Below are positions 1 to 5,066 of a stretch of DNA of 5,331 bases, piece after piece. This stretch comes from Nitrososphaerota archaeon. Its GTDB lineage: Archaea > Thermoproteota > Nitrososphaeria > Nitrososphaerales > JACQRY01. The DNA lies in assembly GCA_016206275.1 (NCBI GenBank), contig JACQRY010000018.1, positions 1 through 5,331 of the forward strand, written 5' to 3'. Position numbers and translations under genes: made by a program. Within the stretch, counting starts at the first letter, position 1. The number at the start of each line of letters is the position of its first letter. The notes beneath the pieces were generated by a model. That model was not told the DNA's origin, ran no database searches, and saw only the letters and a list, made by a program, of their open reading frames with translations.

Positions 1-175
1 GAGCGTATCTTCCAGGCTTCGTGATGCTTATAGATTTGGCCACCGTCGAGGCGATAGTGTCGAAAATCACTATCAGCCCAGACCATTCAGGGCTTAAATC
101 AGTGGAATGACAAGCTGGGCACACCTTTCCCGTTGTCAGAGCCTTACATTTTCGACAGGCATACTCCTTAGCCAT
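1..175 (-). CDS. spt4: Transcription elongation factor Spt4 (RpoE2/RpoE''), 3' part missing
   Basis: N-terminal 58 residues of the archaeal elongation factor Spt4; the rest lies beyond position 1. In the family, Spt4 is a small zinc protein that binds the NGN domain of Spt5, and the pair clamps RNA polymerase to promote processivity. Seen here: MAKEYACRKCKALTTGKVCP, giving CxxC pairs C7/C10 and C19/C22 for one zinc ion, then the conserved DLSPEWSGL segment and the KPGRYA motif at the cut edge. The ATG at 175-173 matches the usual family start. It lies 17 bp after the rpo7 stop, with a weak GGTG Shine-Dalgarno-like match 8 nt upstream, so it is probably co-transcribed and co-translated with rpo7. 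An ATG four bases earlier opens only a three-codon frame (M-N-G-stop) and is not the start. The rpo7-spt4 pairing is common in archaea and supports the call. The full protein should be about 60-65 residues, so very little is missing. Confidence 0.95.
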   Translation of the reverse strand, partial: MAKEYACRKCKALTTGKVCPACHSTDLSPEWSGLIVIFDTIASTVAKSISITKPGRYA

Positions 176-192
176 TCATAATGCACCGAGGT

Positions 193-780
193 TTAGCTAG
201 CTTTACGCTCCGCTTTCTTCTCCACTATTTTAGCTGGCTTAGCCAGTTCTTCCTCAATCCATTCGAGTGCGCCGAGAAACGGTTGCCTACAGGTTATGCC
301 GATCTTGCCTATCGAAGCTCCTCGACCAAGGCTTACAGCAGTAATTCTGGCTCTAAGCTTGGAGCCTACTTTCAGGGTTCTTCTTGACTTGGTTGCAGTG
401 ATCATTCCTTGCTTCACATCCGCGGTGAGATAGTCATCCATTATCTGTGAGAGGTGAAGTAAAGCGTCCGTAGGCCCGATTCTGACGAAGGCTCCGAAGT
501 CAGTTATCTCAACTATTTCTCCTTCAACAATCTCCTGAATTTTCGGGAGATACGCCAACACTGAGAAGGTAACCTTGTGGTATGTTGCTCCGTCCCCTGG
601 GATGATCTTTCCAGCGGGGTCTATGGTAGTCTTGATGATGTAGATCATATAGCCGAGGTCTGGGTTTATAGTGCTCTCATACTTAGCTCTCAGTATTTCG
701 AGGGCAGCTTGGCTCAGGGGTTTACCAAAACTGCTGGGCGGAATCCGCACTACGTCATCAATCTCAACTATCTGAAACAG
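193..780 (-). CDS. rpo7: DNA-directed RNA polymerase subunit Rpo7 (RpoE1/E'), probable CTG start
   Basis: Archaeal counterpart of eukaryotic RPB7. With Rpo4 it forms the polymerase stalk that helps open complex formation and binds emerging RNA. From the CTG at 780-778 the protein has 195 residues. The N-terminal RNP-like domain is about residues 1-80, including VVRIPP at 10-15 and IIPGDGATYH at 59-68. The S1 domain follows at about 86-165, with EITDFGAFVRIGP and the HLSQIMDDY motif, then CRQPFLG and ALEWIEEE. A Lys/Ala-rich tail ends the protein. Length is typical of the family. The nearest ordinary start, GTG at 750-748, would remove (M)FQIVEIDDV, which matches the conserved first beta strand of the family. 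No ATG, GTG or TTG lies in frame between there and an upstream TAA, so CTG aligned with the family methionine is the best candidate; GTG remains the alternative (185 residues). A GGGGG run lies 9 nt before the CTG. spt4 follows after 17 bp. Confidence 0.93.
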   Translation of the reverse strand: MFQIVEIDDVVRIPPSSFGKPLSQAALEILRAKYESTINPDLGYMIYIIKTTIDPAGKIIPGDGATYHKVTFSVLAYLPKIQEIVEGEIVEITDFGAFVRIGPTDALLHLSQIMDDYLTADVKQGMITATKSRRTLKVGSKLRARITAVSLGRGASIGKIGITCRQPFLGALEWIEEELAKPAKIVEKKAERKAS

Positions 781-881
781 ATTCCTATGCCCCCAGAAGC
801 TACTTGGCTGTTGAAGTGATGGTTAAGAATCTTTTGGTAACCAATACCCAGTCTGCTTGCAGAAGAATACCTGTTCATCAT
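768..881 (-). CDS. Possible small ORF bridging the PIN gene and rpo7 (37 aa)
   Basis: A short open frame fills the gap between the PIN nuclease gene and rpo7. It starts with tandem ATGs (881-879 and 878-876). The first overlaps the PIN stop codon in an ATGA arrangement, and an AAGGAG Shine-Dalgarno-like run sits just upstream, 1 nt from the first ATG and 4 nt from the second. It ends at TAG 770-768, 8-12 bases inside rpo7 when that gene is read from its CTG. The peptide starts MMNRYSSASRLGIGYQKILN and ends GGIGICFR. I see no known domain, signal peptide or membrane segment, and do not recognise it. An open frame of this length is not improbable by chance (roughly one in six for random sequence). 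The ATGA coupling, ribosome-binding-site-like run and termination over the rpo7 start are what make it worth listing. It could be a translational-coupling leader or nothing at all. Confidence 0.2.
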   Translation of the reverse strand: MMNRYSSASRLGIGYQKILNHHFNSQVASGGIGICFR

Positions 882-1300
882 ACTCCTTCCACATAAACCT
901 CGCGCCCTCTCATCGTTATGACGATGATTCCAGCTTTCCTTAGTTTTCTTCGCAACTCTCCGTCTAACGTAGCAACCGGAACATGTTTCTCCACAGCATA
1001 TCGCAAGATCTTTTCGTCACACGAACCTCTTCCTTTGACTTCGACGGTCTTCAACTGATTCACATATTGGAGTGCCGCTTTCGCCTGCCTTGCTCTCAGT
1101 CCATTTCTTCTTGAGATATTATCTAATTCGCGTAATACATCTTCAAGAACAATAAAAGAGGTTTTACCCAAGACGCCAATTCTGTCGAAGGACGCCATAG
1201 GCTCAGAAGTCATCTTAATAGCGAAGCTGGTGTCAAGCACGACCTCAGTCAAAGCCACTGTACTGACTACTTTACTCTCCCGGAACCGATTAGCCTCCAT
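878..1300 (-). CDS. PIN-domain ribonuclease, Fcf1/Utp24 or VapC9-like
   Basis: Single PIN domain, 140 residues from the ATG at 1300. PIN domains are Mg/Mn-dependent RNases; archaeal members beside eIF2 gamma resemble Fcf1/Utp24 and VapC9 and are generally presumed to act in rRNA processing. The four acidic active-site residues are present: D23 in VVLDTSF, E58 in VLRELD, D95 in GSCDEKIL and D113 in ATLDGELRRKLR. The fold ends with the usual IIVITMRGREVYVEG strand. No zinc ribbon is present, so it is not Nob1, and no antitoxin gene adjoins it, which argues against a VapBC toxin. The ATG lies inside the end of eIF2 gamma (34-bp overlap), preceded by GGAGG and GGTGA runs, but those bases also encode the conserved RRIGD of eIF2 gamma, and the resulting 19-residue leader before VVLDTS is unusual. 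GTG at 1258 or TTG at 1252, just past the eIF2 gamma stop, would give the more typical short N terminus. The exact rRNA substrate is unknown. Confidence 0.9.
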   Translation of the reverse strand: MEANRFRESKVVSTVALTEVVLDTSFAIKMTSEPMASFDRIGVLGKTSFIVLEDVLRELDNISRRNGLRARQAKAALQYVNQLKTVEVKGRGSCDEKILRYAVEKHVPVATLDGELRRKLRKAGIIVITMRGREVYVEGV

Positions 1301-2508
1301 CTGTCACCTATCCTCCGACTGATTGCAGCCCTAGAGTCAGCTGCGCAACAGACAGCACGCCTTAACTTTAGCTCTATCTTATCTTCCCTAGCTGAAGAGA
1401 CAGTCCCCAAGGTGACCGAGGTTCCCACGTTAAGCCTTAGAGCTTCATTCGCCCTAATCTTCTCAACCTTCACCATATCTGGTGCCCCAACAGCCATTTC
1501 AAACAACTCCGTCTCTAACGTAACAGTACTAAGAATCGGCGGAAGAGCCTCTGGAAGCCCCAAGACCGAACCCAATAGTCCATCACTCTTTGTGATAGTC
1601 GGATCAAGTGCGGTTCCCACAGCCACCAGCCCTCCAGGATTCACCTTCTCAACTATCCCCGCCCCCGTACCTAAACTCGCGATCTTTGTCCTGATCGGGT
1701 TGTATTTTGATCCCCTCTCGTCCAAGATACCAGGTCTAATCTCCACATCCATTCCTATCGTTAATTCGCCCTCAGTGATTGTACCGCCCACTACCCCTCC
1801 CTTCAAATCCTTCACATTGATGCCTGGCCTATTGACATCGAAAGACCGAAGTATCTGCATTATTGGAGGAGCATTCGACTTCCTTTGAGGTGTTTTGATA
1901 TACTCCTCGGTGGCATGGATCAGTGCATCTAAATTGATGCGGTGCTGGGCTGACAAGGGTACGATCGGCGCTCCTTGAGCAATCGTGTTTTCCGTGAATT
2001 TTTTTATTTCGCTAAGACTTGCGAAGGCTTGCTCATCGTCCAGCAGATCCACCTTGTTTTGAGCGATCACTAGCTGTTTCATTCCCAGCATTTGCAAAGC
2101 GAGCAGATGTTCCCTAGTCTGAGGTTGAGGAATCTTTTCGTTTGATGCCACCACTAGAATGGCTCCATCCATAACTGCGGCTCCTGACAACATGTTAGCC
2201 ATGAGGCTTTCGTGGCCAGGGCAGTCGACGAAGCTGACGACTCTTAGAAGCTTTGTTTCTGAGCCGCAGTTAGGGCATTTCGGGGAAGTGCTGTAGCAGT
2301 CTGGAGGTGGGCAGTTCGGGCATTTGTAGAAGGCTGCGTCGGCGTATCCCACCTTGATTGTGATGCCTCTTCGTAGCTCTTCGCTGTGAGCGCTTGTCCA
2401 TACGCCTGTTATTGCTTCAACGATAGTTGTCTTACCATGATCTACATGACCCGCAGTACCGATATTGATTTCAGGCTGCTTAGGAATGTTTGTTTTGTCC
2501 GGTGGCAT
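1267..2508 (-). CDS. eif2g: Translation initiation factor aIF2 subunit gamma (GTPase)
   Basis: Core GTPase of the archaeal aIF2 heterotrimer, which carries initiator Met-tRNA to the small ribosomal subunit and also protects mRNA 5' ends in some archaea. Numbered from the ATG at 2508 (413 residues): P-loop GHVDHGKT at 20-27; switch 1 RRGITI around 46-51; zinc knuckle C63/C66 and C78/C81 with an extra C71 between; DCPGHE at 95-100; NKVD at 151-154; SAQ at 186-188. Domain II follows (FDVNRPG, KGGVVGGTI), then domain III (KLRRAVC, SRRIGDRWRLIG). An in-frame ATG at 2580 would add 24 residues (MSNMPAVYTP...), a hydrophobic, proline-rich stretch not expected in the family. The inner start gives the usual length of about 410-415 and follows a GTGAT Shine-Dalgarno-like match, so I prefer it. 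The 3' end overlaps or abuts the PIN gene. The alpha and beta subunit genes are not in this window, as is normal in archaea. Identity is certain; only the start is in doubt. Confidence 0.98.
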   Translation of the reverse strand: MPPDKTNIPKQPEINIGTAGHVDHGKTTIVEAITGVWTSAHSEELRRGITIKVGYADAAFYKCPNCPPPDCYSTSPKCPNCGSETKLLRVVSFVDCPGHESLMANMLSGAAVMDGAILVVASNEKIPQPQTREHLLALQMLGMKQLVIAQNKVDLLDDEQAFASLSEIKKFTENTIAQGAPIVPLSAQHRINLDALIHATEEYIKTPQRKSNAPPIMQILRSFDVNRPGINVKDLKGGVVGGTITEGELTIGMDVEIRPGILDERGSKYNPIRTKIASLGTGAGIVEKVNPGGLVAVGTALDPTITKSDGLLGSVLGLPEALPPILSTVTLETELFEMAVGAPDMVKVEKIRANEALRLNVGTSVTLGTVSSAREDKIELKLRRAVCCAADSRAAISRRIGDRWRLIGSGRVK

Positions 2509-2538
2509 ACTTAATATCACACTTGGCTTTAGAGGGGG

Positions 2539-2545
2539 TAATAAG
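2539..2545 (-). promoter_or_regulatory. Weak TATA-like box before the inner eIF2 gamma start
   Basis: CTTATTA on the minus strand is centred about 34 bp before the ATG at 2508. Using the usual archaeal spacing of about 26-27 bp from TATA centre to start site, transcription would begin near 2515, giving a leader of about 7 nt and favouring the inner eIF2 gamma start. The upstream bases (CCTCTCTA) are pyrimidine-rich and lack the purine-rich BRE pattern, so the match is poor. Confidence 0.25.
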
Positions 2546-2583
2546 TAGAGAGGTGTGTATACGGCGGGCATGTTAGACATGCT

Positions 2584-2625
2584 GTTTTCTGGCCTTAGAC
2601 CATGCCATACGCTATGGGAGAAAAC
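2584..2625 (-). repeat. Nested inverted repeats upstream of eIF2 gamma
   Basis: On the minus strand a perfect 7-bp inverted repeat, GTTTTCT (2625-2619) and AGAAAAC (2590-2584), encloses a smaller perfect hairpin, CCATA-GCG-TATGG (2617-2605). The element ends three bases before the outer candidate ATG of eIF2 gamma (2580), so in a transcript from further upstream it would fold in the 5' leader next to that codon. It could be a leader structure, a protein-binding site or chance; a 7-bp repeat alone in this much sequence is not significant. Confidence 0.3.
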
Positions 2626-2647
2626 CTACGATATTTCTTGACTTTAG

Positions 2648-2664
2648 TTTTCGCCGAAAATATT
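2648..2664 (-). promoter_or_regulatory. TATA-like box with overlapping dyad, possible eIF2 gamma promoter and operator
   Basis: AAATATTTT (minus strand, 2664-2656) is an AT-rich TATA-like element. It overlaps a near-perfect dyad, TTTTCG-G-CGAAAA (2660-2648), with 6-bp arms around a single central base. A start site at the usual spacing would be near 2632, giving a leader of about 50 nt to the ATG at 2580 or about 120 nt to the ATG at 2508. A dyad just downstream of a TATA box is where archaeal repressors often bind, but no regulator is identified here and both elements are short. Confidence 0.3.
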
Positions 2665-2726
2665 TCAGCGTAAAGCCTTTAGCAATATGCTTCAGAGTAT
2701 GATGTTTTCCACATATCACGAGCGCT

Positions 2727-2741
2727 ATCTTGAGACAAGAT
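2727..2741 (-). other. Hairpin just downstream of the rps6e stop codon
   Basis: ATCTTG-TCT-CAAGAT on the minus strand is a perfect 6-bp stem with a 3-nt loop, starting 9 nt after the rps6e stop codon. It may mark or protect the 3' end of the rps6e mRNA. No U-rich run follows it (the next bases are AGCGCTCGTG), so it is not a typical intrinsic terminator, and archaeal termination normally needs only U-tracts. Confidence 0.35.
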
Positions 2742-2750
2742 TTAGATCCG

Positions 2751-3089
2751 CTAAACTAAGACGGCGTTAACCTGATAGATTTCTTCTGTGACCGTGTTTC
2801 CCCGAACTAGTTTTCTGCGCTTCTCTCCCTCAGATCCGGTTCTAAAGCCTACTCCCTTGGTAAGAAGAATGTGGCGCTTAACTCCACCCAGCACATCTTG
2901 CCTCATAGGGAACCCTGCCTTGTCGCTTCCTCCGGTGACTTTGATTTTACCCTTCACACCAATGGAAGACAGGTCCACAGTATCCCCTATCTTAAGCCCA
3001 GCGAGCACTGAGGCTTCTGCCCCCTTCAGCTCCTTGACTTCAGACTTTCCCGTCTTTGGATCAGAGATGATGAGCTTGTATTCTGGCAA
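2751..3089 (-). CDS. rps6e: Small ribosomal subunit protein S6e (eS6)
   Basis: Archaeal/eukaryotic ribosomal protein eS6, a component of the 30S subunit with no bacterial counterpart. All 112 residues fit the family: EYKLIISDPKTGKS at 3-16, GLKIGDTVD at 31-39, the hallmark TGGSDKAGFPMRQDVLGG at 52-69, then KRHILLTKGVGFR, the basic GEKRRKLVRGNTV segment at 88-100, and the closing EEIYQVNAVLV strand. It is at the short end for archaeal S6e and lacks the long C-terminal helix and phosphorylation sites of eukaryotic S6. The start is TTG at 3089-3087: family alignment puts the first residue here, and no ATG or GTG gives the same N terminus. No clear Shine-Dalgarno sequence precedes it, but a TATA-like box about 36 bp upstream suggests a very short leader. 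It sits between infB and eIF2 gamma with gaps on both sides, so it may form its own transcription unit within the cluster. Confidence 0.98.
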   Translation of the reverse strand: MPEYKLIISDPKTGKSEVKELKGAEASVLAGLKIGDTVDLSSIGVKGKIKVTGGSDKAGFPMRQDVLGGVKRHILLTKGVGFRTGSEGEKRRKLVRGNTVTEEIYQVNAVLV

Positions 3090-3121
3090 ACGTCTCTAAG
3101 GAAGACGCCCAGCCCTCAAGG

Positions 3122-3129
3122 TAATTAAA
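3122..3129 (-). promoter_or_regulatory. TATA-like box, probable rps6e promoter
   Basis: TTTAATTA on the minus strand, centred about 36 bp before the rps6e TTG. The predicted start site, an A near 3097, would leave a leader of about 8 nt, consistent with the absence of a Shine-Dalgarno match. It lies in the 93-bp infB-rps6e gap, which holds no gene. A 5-bp inverted repeat (CGTCT...AGACG, 3107-3091) lies between the box and the start codon and may be fortuitous. Confidence 0.45.
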
Positions 3130-3182
3130 TCTTGCATACAAAACTCCAACGGCTATTCAAGATGACCAGGACACATAGCGTC

Positions 3183-4964
3183 TTATATACCATACATTGG
3201 TGAGGTCTTCCGCTTTATTTTGGAGAAACTTTCCAACAAAGCTCTTTCCTCTGAGCTAAGTTTGTCCAGATATTTTTCTTTGAGAATTTTCACTTCATTA
3301 TCTGTGGGCCCAGTGTACAATTCTTGGCTTTCACTTATCTGTCTGCCTACCGTCGGTTCAGTCATGGACACGGCAACTTCAGAACCGGCCAAAGCCTCGG
3401 TCAACGTCTTCCCCTTATCCTGAATCTCGTGTACGGTGCCCACTTGTTTACCCTCAATATTGAATACAGGAGCCCTCTGCTTGAGCTTGCCGACTAATAT
3501 CTCTGCTCCAAAGACGGCAGGGTTGTTACGCCGGAAGATCATCCCTTTCAAAACTCTGAACCTACATAGAGGGGTGATTCGGCCGAACCCTTCGCGTGTA
3601 TCCGCCTCCTTTTCTGTCTCCATCCATCTAAGATAACTTTCTAGAAGATTGTAAACTATCTGCTCGCTAAAAATCTTGACGCGTCTAGCCTGAGCCTCTT
3701 CCCCAGCGTCAGGGAGAATCCTAACGTTAAACGCCAGAACCACACCGTAGTACTTGTTCTCACTAGCAACAACCTCAGCTTCCACTATATCCCTCCTCGT
3801 AACGGGGCCAATATCCGCAATCCTCACAGGAATCTCATTCCTCTTCAACATGTCTCCCAACGCTTCCAGAGAGCCGAGAGCGTCGGACTTGAGAACCACA
3901 CCTATAGAGGAAGTGTTTACGATGACCTCCGCAACTTCTTCTTCAATCCGCTTCTTCGCTTCATCAATCTCCTCATCAGTGACCCCGTAAACAGGTGAAC
4001 CCGCCAATACTCCTTCAAGCTCAGGTGCAGCGATCTTCACTCCCGAAGCAGCATAAGTCTTATCGACAGACTTGAACTTGTCCCGCGGGTCACGTATCTC
4101 GTCTAAAGGCTTCGGAACCAGGATGGCCTTAACGCTTGTGACGATAGGTCCATCCCTCCGGCCTAAAGCAATAGAATCTCCTGTCCTCATTACGCCGTCA
4201 AGAAGAATAACATTCACTGTATGCCCCAGCCCAGGTTCCTCGCCAACCTCCAAGATTATCCCACGAGCAGGGCCATCCGAAACAAAAAGCTTAGACTTCA
4301 AGAACTGTTGCGTCAAACCAATAATAACAGATAACAGCTCAGGTATTCCCTCGCCAGTCTTGGCGCTGACAGGCACGATTGCGATCTCCTTCGTGAAGTC
4401 ACGAACCCTGTTGAAAACTTCAGAGTTGAAACCCAGTCTCGAAAGATGTCCCAACACAGAGTAGATACGCATATCAAGAGCATCAACCACAGCCTTATCC
4501 TGCTTCTTCATAGACTCGGTTACGAAAGCTGAGGAGCCTTTACGCCACCCGCTAATCATATCAATCTTGTTAAGAGCCACAAGAAACGGAACCTTTCTCT
4601 TCTTCAGAATCTCCACGCTCTCAAAGGTCTGAACCTCAAAACCTCTCACAACATCTACCACAAGCACTGCTATGTCAGCGGCAGACCCCCCTCTAATCCT
4701 CAGATTCGAGAATATCTCATGGCCCGGAGTATCGATGACAAGAAGCCCTGGCACCTCCACTTTACCACCCAAGCCTTTCAGCAAGGGACCGCAGATAGTT
4801 TGGAGAGTCCCAATAGGGAAAAAACTGGCGCCAATATGCTGGGTGATGCCGCCTACTTCCCTGCTTTGAACAGCTGTGCCTCTTATCTTATCGAGCAGCG
4901 AAGTCTTCCCGGAGTCTACGTGACCAAGCACAACTACGACAGGTTGACGTATTCTCTGGCTCAT
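3183..4964 (-). CDS. infB: Translation initiation factor aIF5B (archaeal IF2)
   Basis: Ribosome-dependent GTPase that promotes subunit joining and positions initiator tRNA, orthologous to eukaryotic eIF5B and bacterial IF2. The 593-residue protein is typical for archaea, which lack the long N-terminal region of eIF5B, and no intein interrupts it. The G domain shows GHVDSGKT at 14-21, GGITQHIGA at 38-46 (switch 1 Thr41), DTPGHE at 78-83 (His82 catalytic), NKID at 132-135 and SAK at 200-202. Domain II is about 225-330, domain III about 345-450 (SIGVVLKSDALGSLEAL), and domain IV about 460-560 (CRFRVLKGMIFRRNNPAVFG). A charged C-terminal segment follows. The ATG at 4964 is the only reasonable start: upstream in frame there is a TGA with no start codon between. 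The P-loop has Ser17 where many archaeal factors have His; eukaryotic eIF5B has Thr, so this position tolerates change. It follows ndk after 102 bp, as in many archaea. Confidence 0.98.
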   Translation of the reverse strand: MSQRIRQPVVVVLGHVDSGKTSLLDKIRGTAVQSREVGGITQHIGASFFPIGTLQTICGPLLKGLGGKVEVPGLLVIDTPGHEIFSNLRIRGGSAADIAVLVVDVVRGFEVQTFESVEILKKRKVPFLVALNKIDMISGWRKGSSAFVTESMKKQDKAVVDALDMRIYSVLGHLSRLGFNSEVFNRVRDFTKEIAIVPVSAKTGEGIPELLSVIIGLTQQFLKSKLFVSDGPARGIILEVGEEPGLGHTVNVILLDGVMRTGDSIALGRRDGPIVTSVKAILVPKPLDEIRDPRDKFKSVDKTYAASGVKIAAPELEGVLAGSPVYGVTDEEIDEAKKRIEEEVAEVIVNTSSIGVVLKSDALGSLEALGDMLKRNEIPVRIADIGPVTRRDIVEAEVVASENKYYGVVLAFNVRILPDAGEEAQARRVKIFSEQIVYNLLESYLRWMETEKEADTREGFGRITPLCRFRVLKGMIFRRNNPAVFGAEILVGKLKQRAPVFNIEGKQVGTVHEIQDKGKTLTEALAGSEVAVSMTEPTVGRQISESQELYTGPTDNEVKILKEKYLDKLSSEERALLESFSKIKRKTSPMYGI

Positions 4965-5025
4965 CTTCCAACAGATCCAGTAAGGTGCCGATCAGCATCC
5001 ATTCCTGAATACTGATCTACCTGTG

Positions 5026-5035
5026 TTTTAACTTT
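5026..5035 (-). promoter_or_regulatory. Possible TATA/BRE element before infB
   Basis: AAAGTTAAAA on the minus strand resembles a purine-rich BRE followed by an AT-rich TATA core (5031-5026). A start site near 5002 would give infB a leader of about 37 nt. The element lies in the 102-bp gap between ndk and infB, which contains no gene. No strong Shine-Dalgarno sequence precedes the infB ATG (the last bases are TTGGAAG). The pattern is short and common by chance, and read-through from ndk is equally possible. Confidence 0.3.
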
Positions 5036-5066
5036 GCGAATCCCAGAGCATTTAGAGACCTATGCT

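Noticed and set aside
173..179. ATG at 179-177 as an earlier spt4 start
   Set aside because: It opens a three-codon frame ending in TAA and is out of frame with the conserved Spt4 sequence.
577..819. 80-residue open frame on the plus strand crossing the start of rpo7
   Set aside because: Mostly antisense to rpo7, with no ribosome-binding site or family resemblance; codon pattern is explained by the opposite strand.
878..1300. PIN protein as the toxin of a VapBC toxin-antitoxin pair
   Set aside because: No antitoxin gene is adjacent; it is embedded between eIF2 gamma and rpo7, which fits a housekeeping Fcf1/VapC9-like nuclease.
1412..1888. 158-residue open frame on the plus strand
   Set aside because: It lies antisense to eIF2 gamma, has low-complexity Ser/Thr/Pro-rich composition and no recognisable domain; the minus-strand frame carries unmistakable conserved motifs.
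2699..2745. Possible C/D-box guide RNA in the rps6e-eIF2 gamma gap (ATGATGT on the plus strand; CTGA sequences on the minus strand)
   Set aside because: The C-box match has a mismatch, no properly spaced D box follows on the plus strand, and the CTGA elements on the minus strand lack convincing C and C' boxes.
4072..4464. 130-residue open frame on the plus strand
   Set aside because: Antisense shadow of infB domain I/II coding sequence with no domain features of its own.
4719..5015. 98-residue plus-strand frame extending past the infB start
   Set aside because: Most of it mirrors the highly conserved infB G domain, and the small part outside has no recognisable content.
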